Shown: one piece after another, positions 9,993-16,192 of the stretch
Numbering within the stretch: the first letter of the stretch is position 1
Layout of the letters: the number at the start of each line of letters is the position of its first letter
Assembly (NCBI RefSeq): GCF_018603515.1
Contig: NZ_JACATN010000001.1
Coordinates: 1-64,000, forward strand
DNA: 64,000 nt
Direction of reading: 5' to 3'
Source of the DNA: Zobellia barbeyronii
GTDB taxonomy: Bacteria > Bacteroidota > Bacteroidia > Flavobacteriales > Flavobacteriaceae
Made by a program: the position numbers and the translations under genes
Notes under the pieces: model-generated
What the model was told of the DNA's origin: nothing
The model's database searches: none
The model's input: the letters and a program-made list of their open reading frames with translations, nothing else

Positions 9993-10733
9993 TTATTCTA
10001 GTTCATCTAAAAGTGACTCTGCTTCAGTTTTTTTATACCTGGCATCTGCAATTAATAATTTTAGAGATTCTATTGCATTCTGTTTTTGCTTATCCTTTAT
10101 ATATGAAAGAGAAAGGTACCATAATGCCTGCGGAGCAAATTCGCCCCTTTCTTCAACAACTTCATTGAAAAGTGAGATGGCCTCCCCTAATTGATTATTT
10201 TTTAAATAAGACTGGGCCAAATAGAAACTGACATTTTCCGAATCATAAGTCTCTTTTAATTCCGTAAAAAGCTCAATAGCTTTTGTATTATCATTAGTTT
10301 CATAAGCTACATAAGCCGCACGCTCGAAAGAACTATCAGTTTCAGCACCTCTAGTAATAGCATAAACTGTGTTGGGATAATCCTGAAAATTATCATTGTA
10401 AAGAGCATTGTAATCAGTGCCCGAGAAATTGTTGTATCCCAACCAACCTAAACCTATTAATAAAGCTACGGATGCTGCCATAGCCCATTTTCGGTAATTT
10501 GTTCGTGGTATTGTTTTAACAGGAACATCATTTATCTCTTTTTCAAAACCAATTAGTTTGGCTTTTAAATTATCAGATTCCTTGTCACGGATAACCTGTT
10601 TAAGATTATTCTCAAAATCGAATTGCTTCTTAAAGTCCATATCGGTTTTCATCAGTTCATTGAACTGCTGTTCTTCCTGAACCGTTAATTGGTTAGAAAA
10701 GTAATTATATAATAGAAGTTCTTTGTCCATCAT
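9993..10733 (-). CDS. TPR-containing membrane protein, probable anti-sigma factor
   Basis: About 246 residues from the Met at 10733. A longer frame reaches 10778 but would overlap the sigma gene more deeply. The chosen start overlaps the sigma stop as ATGA, the usual sign of translational coupling. Residues 1-80 form an acidic, helical cytoplasmic part like an anti-sigma domain (LLYNYFSNQLTVQEEQQF). A single transmembrane helix follows at about 81-98. The outer part (about 115-245) holds several TPR-type helices. The layout (sigma-binding end inside, TPR sensor outside) suggests it holds the upstream sigma factor at the membrane. The role is inferred from context; no zinc-binding ZAS motif is present. 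Confidence 0.8.
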   Translation of the reverse strand: MMDKELLLYNYFSNQLTVQEEQQFNELMKTDMDFKKQFDFENNLKQVIRDKESDNLKAKLIGFEKEINDVPVKTIPRTNYRKWAMAASVALLIGLGWLGYNNFSGTDYNALYNDNFQDYPNTVYAITRGAETDSSFERAAYVAYETNDNTKAIELFTELKETYDSENVSFYLAQSYLKNNQLGEAISLFNEVVEERGEFAPQALWYLSLSYIKDKQKQNAIESLKLLIADARYKKTEAESLLDELE

Positions 10734-11302
10734 GAGTAGGTATTTGTCTGGATTTTTTCTTTTAGGGTTTTCAAACAACGCGATTTGGCAGATTTAACCA
10801 CATTCTCACTGTTGTAGTTTTTAGCTTCCATTATTTCTTGAATGGTAAAACCCCGATAATAAAACAGTGTCAATAATTCTTGACATTTATCGCCTAAGGA
10901 ACCAAAGTGGGTTTTTAATAATACCTGCTCCGTAGTTAGGCTTTGACTTTCCATGTCAAAAGTATTCACTTTTTCATCGGTATCCTCTACCCTAGATAAA
11001 TCATAATCACCAGTTACCACCTTTTTGTTTTTCCGCATCTTATCAAAGATTAAATATTTACCAATGGAAAACAGATATGTAGAAATACTACTAGATAAGC
11101 TCTCTAACTTTCCGCTCATGACATTATTATAAAAAATAACGTAAGCATCCTGATATATATCTATGTTTTCTTCTTCCGAAAGGTTATAGCGCCTAGCAAA
11201 GTTTAAAAACTTTAGGCGATTAGATTCATATACCTGCTTAAGCAAGTGATCTGAGCCCTTTCGTAAATCTTCAAGCGTTATTTCTGCCTGTATATTTTCC
11301 AT
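10730..11302 (-). CDS. ECF-type RNA polymerase sigma factor
   Basis: 190 residues. Region 2 lies at about 22-90, including NIDIYQDAYVIFYNNV and STYLFSIGKYLIFDKMRK. Region 4 lies at about 125-183, with QELLTLFYYRGFTIQEIMEAKNY and SENVVKSAKSRCLKTLKE forming the helix-turn-helix. No region 1.1 or 3 is apparent, so it is an extracytoplasmic-function type. It is first in a two-gene unit with the TPR anti-sigma-like protein. A TGTTAACCTT box sits only 22-29 bases upstream of its ATG. Likely targets are the neighbouring genes that carry the same box. Confidence 0.9.
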   Translation of the reverse strand: MENIQAEITLEDLRKGSDHLLKQVYESNRLKFLNFARRYNLSEEENIDIYQDAYVIFYNNVMSGKLESLSSSISTYLFSIGKYLIFDKMRKNKKVVTGDYDLSRVEDTDEKVNTFDMESQSLTTEQVLLKTHFGSLGDKCQELLTLFYYRGFTIQEIMEAKNYNSENVVKSAKSRCLKTLKEKIQTNTYS

Positions 11303-11331
11303 TTAATGAATATGTAATGAGAAGGTTAACA
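11303..11331 (-). promoter_or_regulatory. TGTTAACCTT box upstream of the sigma gene, copy 5
   Basis: On the minus strand TGTTAACC runs 11331-11324. After 14 nt comes TCATTAA (11309-11303), which abuts the sigma ATG at 11302. The -35-like half is exact. The -10-like half would place the transcript start inside the coding region, so this copy may be an operator or an imperfect autoregulatory site rather than the main promoter. Confidence 0.35.
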
Positions 11332-11464
11332 GTGATGACATCTAATTTAACATTTTTTGTCTGCTCGCTTCCCTAAACGATGAATTATTTAAGGTGAATA
11401 GAACTCGCCATTACATCTCTCATATCCCTCTTGGTTGCAAAAAATGAATAAAAAAGATAACCCA

Positions 11465-11495
11465 TGTTAACCTTTATATTTTTTTGAACATAAAT
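11465..11495 (+). promoter_or_regulatory. Candidate ECF-sigma promoter, copy 3
   Basis: TGTTAACC at 11465-11472, 15-nt spacer, ACATAAAT at 11488-11495. It points rightward, toward the small frame at 11511 and the repeat lipoprotein at 11787. The -10-like half is almost identical to copies 2 and 4. Confidence 0.55.
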
Positions 11496-11510
11496 AGGAG
11501 AACCATAAAA

Positions 11511-11612
11511 ATGAAAAATATGAACACCTACGAAAAATTAGAATTCATAAAAAGAGTATTAATCCTAGCCTTTACGGCATCTCTGTTTGTTCTTTTTAAG
11601 CTACTCACTTAA
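11511..11612 (+). CDS. Possible 33-residue membrane protein
   Basis: ATG at 11511, stop at 11610-11612. The first 15 residues are charged (EKLEFIKR); the rest is hydrophobic (VLILAFTASLFVLFKLL), enough for one membrane helix. An AGGAG sequence at 11496-11500 is a good ribosome binding site by flavobacterial standards. If transcription starts from the box at 11465, however, the leader would begin inside or just past it. It is unknown whether this is a real small protein, possibly a leader gene for the lipoprotein. Confidence 0.4.
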   Translation: MKNMNTYEKLEFIKRVLILAFTASLFVLFKLLT

Positions 11613-11786
11613 AGTATGCTTAGATATACGAGTAACCCCCAAAACTCATCTCAGATACAGAACTCTAATTGAACGCCATTACACCTATATATAAATGTAT
11701 CCACAAGATATTGTAGTCCTTAATAACTGAACTGCATATCTCTCTAAAATTTTAACACTAAAGCATATTCTTTTAAAACCACAATT

Positions 11787-13526
11787 ATGAAAAATGTAAA
11801 ATCTATTATCTATTTATTAGCAGTTGTATTTTCAATGACAGGATGTACAGACGACGATACTGCGGAAGAAACTTCAAAAGTTACTGCAGTGAGGCTTGGA
11901 GCGGTCTCTGACTTTACCGGACCCTGCTCCAAAAAATTTGATTTTGAAGCAGAAATAGATGCCGATGGACCAACGACTATAAGCTATACATGGTTAAGAA
12001 GCGATGGGGCAACCGCTCCGGAAAACTCTATTACGTTTGAAGAAGCAGGAACCAAAAAGGTAACTACATCATGGACTCTTGGTGCAAACGGAGAATCTTA
12101 TGAGGGCTACTGGCAACAACTAAAAGTCATTAGCCCAGAGGAAATTCTTTCTAATAAAGCCGAGTTTAATTTACACTGTGAAGAAGAAGAAGAAGAAGAA
12201 GAAGAAGAAGCTGTAACAATCACCACTAATACCGCTGTTGTAGGAGAAAATAGTTTTACCGGACCTTGTTTCAAAAAATTTGATTTTGAAGCAGAAATCG
12301 ATGTTGATGGTCCAACAACTATAACATATACATGGTTAAGAAGCGATGGCGCAACTGCTGCGGAAAACTCTATTACATTTGAAGAAGCAGGGACCAAAAA
12401 GGTAACTACATCATGGACTCTTGGTGGAAGCGGAGAATCCTATGAGGGCTACTGGCAACAACTAAGGATTATCGCTCCTGAAGAAGTGCTATCTGAAAGG
12501 GCAGAGTTCGACCTATATTGCGAGTTAGAAGAGAATGTGGAACTCGTCTCTCTTAGTCCAACCTCACCCTCCACCCTATTTTTAGAAGAGAAAGTCGGGT
12601 TTACCTTTAACTATATAACAAGCTCACCTACTGGAGCTAGAATATTTGGCAGACCGTTTACAAGCGGTAGTCCAACTCCCGGCTACGCAGCACATGGGTC
12701 ACCCATACACGCTAGCGGAGAAGGTACATCTAATGGGTATTTCACCATACAGGACAATCCCCAACATGTAGACCAAATACGATTTCAAATGTGGGATGCC
12801 GATCAGAGCAATCTTTTGCACGAGTTCTATGTAGATGTGGATTATGAGTTCATTGGCCATTCAGTTGTTATGGAAACTACAAACCCTAGTTCAGGGGCAA
12901 CTTTATATCTTGATGAAAGGGTAGAATTTACCTATAGCTACAGAACAAATGAGCCTACCGGTGTTCGAATATTCGGAAGACCTATAACAGACGGTAGCCC
13001 AACACCAGGCTATGGAGCCCACGGATCTGAAATTCTCTCCACTGGTGATGGCACTGGTAGCGGATATTTCACCCTAACGGATGATGGATATCATGTGGAT
13101 CAAATCCGGTTCAGAATGTACAATGCTGAGCAAACTACTTTGTTATATGAATATTTTGTGGATGTAGACTATAAGTACATAGCTCACAGAGTCGTACTTG
13201 ATAATTTCGAACCAGAAACAAATACAGTATTAGTGGAAGGGGAAAGGGTAAATTTTAATTTTCATTACAAGACAAATGAGCCTGGTGGGGTTAGAATCTT
13301 CGGCAGACCGTTTACCAACGGAAGTCTTACCCCTGGCTACTCAGCGAATGGATCGATTGTCCATCCTGTGGGAGAAGGGAACGGTAGTGGCTATTTCACT
13401 GTCAGCATCGCCGAGACTATAAACCCTCACACTGTTGACCAAGTAAGGTTTCAAATGTGGGATGCAGATCAAAATAATCTATTGTACGAGTACTTTGTAA
13501 ATGTAGACTACGTGTTTACAGAATAA
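11787..13526 (+). CDS. Multi-repeat surface lipoprotein with Glu10 linker
   Basis: 579 residues, lipoprotein signal with lipobox SMTGC. The chain has two halves. First come two near-identical domains of about 95 residues (about 37-132 and 147-247), each with FTGPC.KKFDFEAEID and YEGYWQQL. They are separated by ten consecutive Glu encoded by (GAA)10. Then come three repeats of about 110 residues (roughly 248-355, 356-465, 466-579), each with RIFGRP, a PGY turn, GYFT and VDQ.RF.M..A. No enzyme motif is visible; the immunoglobulin-like, beta-rich repeats suggest an adhesive or structural surface role. The DNA of the first two repeats is very similar, pointing to a recent duplication. Function unknown. 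Confidence 0.8.
   Translation: MKNVKSIIYLLAVVFSMTGCTDDDTAEETSKVTAVRLGAVSDFTGPCSKKFDFEAEIDADGPTTISYTWLRSDGATAPENSITFEEAGTKKVTTSWTLGANGESYEGYWQQLKVISPEEILSNKAEFNLHCEEEEEEEEEEAVTITTNTAVVGENSFTGPCFKKFDFEAEIDVDGPTTITYTWLRSDGATAAENSITFEEAGTKKVTTSWTLGGSGESYEGYWQQLRIIAPEEVLSERAEFDLYCELEENVELVSLSPTSPSTLFLEEKVGFTFNYITSSPTGARIFGRPFTSGSPTPGYAAHGSPIHASGEGTSNGYFTIQDNPQHVDQIRFQMWDADQSNLLHEFYVDVDYEFIGHSVVMETTNPSSGATLYLDERVEFTYSYRTNEPTGVRIFGRPITDGSPTPGYGAHGSEILSTGDGTGSGYFTLTDDGYHVDQIRFRMYNAEQTTLLYEYFVDVDYKYIAHRVVLDNFEPETNTVLVEGERVNFNFHYKTNEPGGVRIFGRPFTNGSLTPGYSANGSIVHPVGEGNGSGYFTVSIAETINPHTVDQVRFQMWDADQNNLLYEYFVNVDYVFTE
12180..12209 (+). repeat. (GAA)10 microsatellite
   Basis: Ten perfect GAA units in the reading frame of the repeat lipoprotein, coding for ten Glu between its first two domains. 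Slippage by whole units would change linker length without breaking the frame. Confidence 0.95.
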
Positions 13527-13548
13527 TGAGAGAATGGCAAAAAAGTGG

Positions 13549-13577
13549 AAAACCGAGGCTTATACCTCGGTTTTTTT
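13549..13577 (+). terminator. Rho-independent terminator
   Basis: AACCGAGG, six-base loop, CCTCGGTT, then a run of T. It closes the repeat lipoprotein transcript. The stem is identical to that of the terminator at 14313. Confidence 0.92.
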
Positions 13578-13585
13578 ATGCCAGA

Positions 13586-13616
13586 TGTTAACCTTGGTAT
13601 AGTCTACAACATAAAA
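13586..13616 (+). promoter_or_regulatory. Candidate ECF-sigma promoter, copy 4
   Basis: TGTTAACC at 13586-13593, 15-nt spacer, ACATAAAA at 13609-13616. It lies between a terminator and the collagen-like lipoprotein gene, 27 bases before that ATG, so it is well placed to be that gene's only promoter. Confidence 0.62.
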
Positions 13617-13642
13617 TACCAAATACATAAATCACAAGCATT

Positions 13643-14299
13643 ATGAAAACTACGTTTAAATATTTCGGAAGCATGATTCTTTTATTAGTGTTGGTTCTAG
13701 CATCATGCACAAAAGAAGGACCAGAAGGCTCCATGGGAGCAACAGGGCCTATTGGACCCGCAGGTACGCAGGGCGAACAAGGAGAGCCAGGCATGGCCGG
13801 ACAAAATGGTGTTGATGGTCAAGATGGCACTAACGGACAAGATGGTATTGATGGTCGGAACGGTGTTGATGGTCAAGATGCAGAATTTAGCCCCACATTT
13901 TTCAAAGTTAGAGGTAACGGTTTTGCCGTAAAAGACTTGGATGGTGGCACTACCATAGAAACCGATATATGGGATGTTGTAGATTTTGACTCTGCAAATG
14001 GTTTTAATACCTCTACAAAACGTTATGTTGTGCAAGAAACTGGCTATTATTTCCTGCAGGCCTACATTCGACAAGCAAATGCCGTAACTGATGCCTTTTT
14101 TAGGCTACAATTTAATATAGACAGAAATGCAAGGTATACACAGAATGTTGATGGGGATGATATAAAGATAAATGTAAGTGGTATTTATCGTTTAACTGAA
14201 GGTCAAGAGGTATTTATATTTCTACGCAATTATTCCTCTGGCTCTGATGTTCGCATAGATGGCAATGGAAGTTGGTTTGAAGGATACAAAATCAACTAA
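13643..14299 (+). CDS. Collagen-like lipoprotein with C1q-like domain
   Basis: 218 residues. Lipoprotein signal ending VLASC (Cys22). Residues about 25-80 are uninterrupted Gly-X-Y triplets (GPEGSMGATGPIGPAG and so on, later NGVDGQDGTNGQDG), predicted to form a collagen-type triple helix. The C-terminal part (about 85-218) is a beta-rich, C1q/TNF-like domain (ETGYYFLQAYIRQANA, FFRLQFNIDR, EVFIFLRNYSSG). It would stand off the cell surface as a trimer. A candidate ECF promoter precedes it and a terminator follows. Proteins of this layout are often surface adhesins; no ligand can be named. Confidence 0.85.
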   Translation: MKTTFKYFGSMILLLVLVLASCTKEGPEGSMGATGPIGPAGTQGEQGEPGMAGQNGVDGQDGTNGQDGIDGRNGVDGQDAEFSPTFFKVRGNGFAVKDLDGGTTIETDIWDVVDFDSANGFNTSTKRYVVQETGYYFLQAYIRQANAVTDAFFRLQFNIDRNARYTQNVDGDDIKINVSGIYRLTEGQEVFIFLRNYSSGSDVRIDGNGSWFEGYKIN

Positions 14300-14312
14300 A
14301 ATATATTTATAC

Positions 14313-14342
14313 AAAAAACCGAGGCTCAAACCTCGGTTTTTT
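14313..14342. terminator. Bidirectional terminator
   Basis: Stem AACCGAGG/CCTCGGTT (14317-14324 and 14331-14338) with A-rich flank on the left and T-run on the right. It serves the collagen-like gene on the plus strand and lipB, which overlaps its right edge, on the minus strand. Confidence 0.85.
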
Positions 14343-15042
14343 GTTTTATCAATTCAGCTTCAAAGAGAACTTCAAAATGTTTTTGCAATTTCTCCTTCAC
14401 TTCAGCTAGATTTACTTCTTGTTTTCCTAGTTCTACATTTAAAGAAGTTACGGCCTTACCTTTTATCCCACAGGGAATCATTAAATCAAAATAACCTAAA
14501 TCTGCATTTACGTTCAAGGCAAAACCATGCATAGTTACCCAACGGCTGGCACGTACCCCCATAGCACATATCTTTCTAGCAAATGGCGTACCTACATCTA
14601 ACCAAACGCCTGTTTCACCTTCGGAGCGTTCTGCCTTTAATCCGTATTCGGCTAAAGTAAGAATGACCATTTCTTCTAAAAATCTAAGGTATTTATGAAT
14701 ATCGGTAAAGAAATTATCAAGATCTAAAATAGGATAGCCCACTATTTGACCAGGACCATGATACGTAATATCACCTCCTCTATTTATCTTATAAAATTTG
14801 GCGTTTTTAGCAGCAAGTTCTTCTTCGCTTATCAAAAGGTTTGCAAAATCACCACTCTTACCTAAAGTATATACATGTGGGTGTTCTACAAACAGAAAGT
14901 GATTAGGAGTAGGCTCATTAGTTGCTCCCCGACGGTTTTTAATCTTTACATCTACCGTTTGTTTGAAAAGCTGCTCTTGGTAGTCCCAAGTTTCCTTATA
15001 GTCTTTCAACCCTAAATCTTGTAAATATACCTTCTTGTTCAT
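14326..15042 (-). CDS. lipB: Octanoyltransferase (lipoate biosynthesis)
   Basis: 238 residues, cytoplasmic. It transfers octanoyl from acyl carrier protein to lipoyl domains, the first step of lipoate assembly. Visible family motifs are RGGDITYHGPGQIVGYPIL in the middle, then CAMGVRASRWVTMHGFALNV, and the conserved Cys-Lys region in MIPCGIKGKAVTSL. A minus-strand TATCTTTG box (15054-15047) ends only four bases before the ATG, implying a leaderless or nearly leaderless mRNA. The gene ends inside the terminator shared with the collagen-like gene. Confidence 0.95.
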   Translation of the reverse strand: MNKKVYLQDLGLKDYKETWDYQEQLFKQTVDVKIKNRRGATNEPTPNHFLFVEHPHVYTLGKSGDFANLLISEEELAAKNAKFYKINRGGDITYHGPGQIVGYPILDLDNFFTDIHKYLRFLEEMVILTLAEYGLKAERSEGETGVWLDVGTPFARKICAMGVRASRWVTMHGFALNVNADLGYFDLMIPCGIKGKAVTSLNVELGKQEVNLAEVKEKLQKHFEVLFEAELIKQKTEV

Positions 15043-15046
15043 GATA

Positions 15047-15054
15047 CAAAGATA
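15047..15054 (-). promoter_or_regulatory. -7 element just before lipB start
   Basis: TATCTTTG matches TAnnTTTG and lies 4 nt before the lipB ATG. No TTTG -33 box is visible at the expected distance. A transcript starting here would begin at or next to the start codon. Confidence 0.5.
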
Positions 15055-15069
15055 AGAAAAGGTAATGGC

Positions 15070-15807
15070 CTATTTTTCTAACTCTACCTCTATCAAAATG
15101 GACTCTGGATCCTTTATCATATCTAAGAAATTAACCTCATAGATCATGGTCTTCCCGTCCATAGAAAAGGTTGCCTCTTCAATATTTGTAGACTTCACTC
15201 TCTTTGGGAAATGATATTTAAAGGTATAGGTAGAAGATGAAAGAAACATTTCTGCACTCGTAAGGCTGTCTAAACTTTGCTGAAACATTTCTTGGTTTAC
15301 AATAGCTGCAGAGCGCTTAAATTTGTTCTTTTTAAAACTATAGCTGACTTCAGTTGCTTCATTAGATGGATTCTTTGGCATAGATTTACCTCCTGCCACA
15401 GAGCCAACGGAACTAGCACTTTGGAAAGTATTAAAAGCATCGTTAACTTCTGATACGTCCTTAAAGTCCGTAAACATTTCAAAATTCATGATACCCTTTT
15501 CTGCATCTACCATCATATGAAGACTAAAGGGTTCTAGCTTTTTAAGCTCTGCTTGTTGCCCTGGAGATAATTGAGAAATACTATCTTTTTTCTCTAGTAA
15601 CATATCTTTAAAAACAATGGTAGAATCAATAACTTCTTCCAGTTGAGTAGAATCCGAAGATGGTAACATTTGTAACAACTCACCTCCATCAAAGCCAATA
15701 TTCATTTTTCCCGTTCCATCTGCTTTAAAATGAATTTCTTCGGTAAAATTGCAGGCTACAAAAAGTACAGTGATAAACACCACTGCCAAGATTCTAAATA
15801 ACTTCAT
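15070..15807 (-). CDS. Lipoprotein of unknown function
   Basis: 245 residues with lipoprotein signal (lipobox FVAC, Cys19). The mature part begins NFTEEIHFKADGTGKMNIGFDGGELL and contains predicted helices (SPGQQAELKKLEPFSLHM) and a beta-rich end (YTFKYHFPKRVKSTN). The pattern is that of a conserved Bacteroidetes lipoprotein. It lies upstream of lipB on the same strand (27-base gap), but lipB seems to have its own start signal. Function unknown. Confidence 0.75.
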   Translation of the reverse strand: MKLFRILAVVFITVLFVACNFTEEIHFKADGTGKMNIGFDGGELLQMLPSSDSTQLEEVIDSTIVFKDMLLEKKDSISQLSPGQQAELKKLEPFSLHMMVDAEKGIMNFEMFTDFKDVSEVNDAFNTFQSASSVGSVAGGKSMPKNPSNEATEVSYSFKKNKFKRSAAIVNQEMFQQSLDSLTSAEMFLSSSTYTFKYHFPKRVKSTNIEEATFSMDGKTMIYEVNFLDMIKDPESILIEVELEK

Positions 15808-15818
15808 AGAATATTATT

Positions 15819-15974
15819 TTAATTGGGGTTGTTCAATATGACCAATGCAGCAATGACACCAGGTACCCAGCCGCAGAAAGTCAAAAGTAGAACAATTAGA
15901 AAAGATCCACAACCTTTTCCGATAACCGCAAGCGGAGGAAAGAAAATAGCTAATAATACACGTAAAAAACTCAT
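15819..15974 (-). CDS. Pmp3/YqaE-family small membrane protein
   Basis: 51 residues: starts MSFLRVLLAIFFPPLAV, ends in LVILNNPN. Two membrane helices flank a short loop. The FPPLAV segment and FCGWVPGVIAAL are the hallmarks of the Pmp3/YqaE/UPF0057 family of stress-linked proteolipids, which in yeast and plants affect membrane potential. It lies just upstream of the lipoprotein gene on the same strand (11 bases between genes). An ECF-like promoter lies about 40 bases upstream. Confidence 0.9.
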   Translation of the reverse strand: MSFLRVLLAIFFPPLAVIGKGCGSFLIVLLLTFCGWVPGVIAALVILNNPN

Positions 15975-16011
15975 TTTGATTTGATTTTATTGATTGATGA
16001 TGTACTTATAT

Positions 16012-16037
16012 GACGTAATAACAATGAACTTGTTACA
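16012..16037 (-). promoter_or_regulatory. Candidate ECF-sigma promoter for the Pmp3 gene
   Basis: On the minus strand TGTAACA (16037-16031), 15 nt, CGTC (16015-16012). This matches the classic AAC/CGTC layout of ECF promoters, 37 bases before the Pmp3 start. The boxes differ from the TGTTAACCTT set, so another sigma factor is likely. Confidence 0.45.
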
Positions 16038-16165
16038 AATTTCAACTAAAAATTAATAGTTGACTACCCGCCATTTCATCCTTATCATTTATCACAATCA
16101 TACAAACAGAATGCCAAGCTTATAATTTCATATTATTAGATGCATATAGTAAACTTCCGATAGCT

Positions 16166-16173
16166 TATATTTG
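16166..16173 (+). promoter_or_regulatory. -7 element of lysS
   Basis: TATATTTG, a perfect TAnnTTTG, 19 bases before the lysS ATG. No clear TTTG -33 box was found upstream. Confidence 0.6.
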
Positions 16174-16192
16174 CAGCCTTAAATAGTAAAAA

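Larger units (their letters stand above)
11303..11786. other. Intergenic region between the sigma operon and repeat lipoprotein
   Basis: 484 bases holding two TGTTAACCTT boxes (one in each orientation) and one possible 33-codon gene at 11511-11612. No terminator hairpin or RNA gene was recognised. The stretch 11613-11786 before the lipoprotein start shows no clear promoter, so the lipoprotein may be read from the box at 11465. Confidence 0.5.

Noticed and set aside
12107-12397. Minus-strand Ser-rich frame
   Set aside because: Antisense of the (GAA)10 region and repeats, coding poly-Ser; no support.
13588-13794. Minus-strand frame rich in Pro/Gly/Ser/Cys
   Set aside because: It is the antisense of the collagen triplet region; no own start signal or family.
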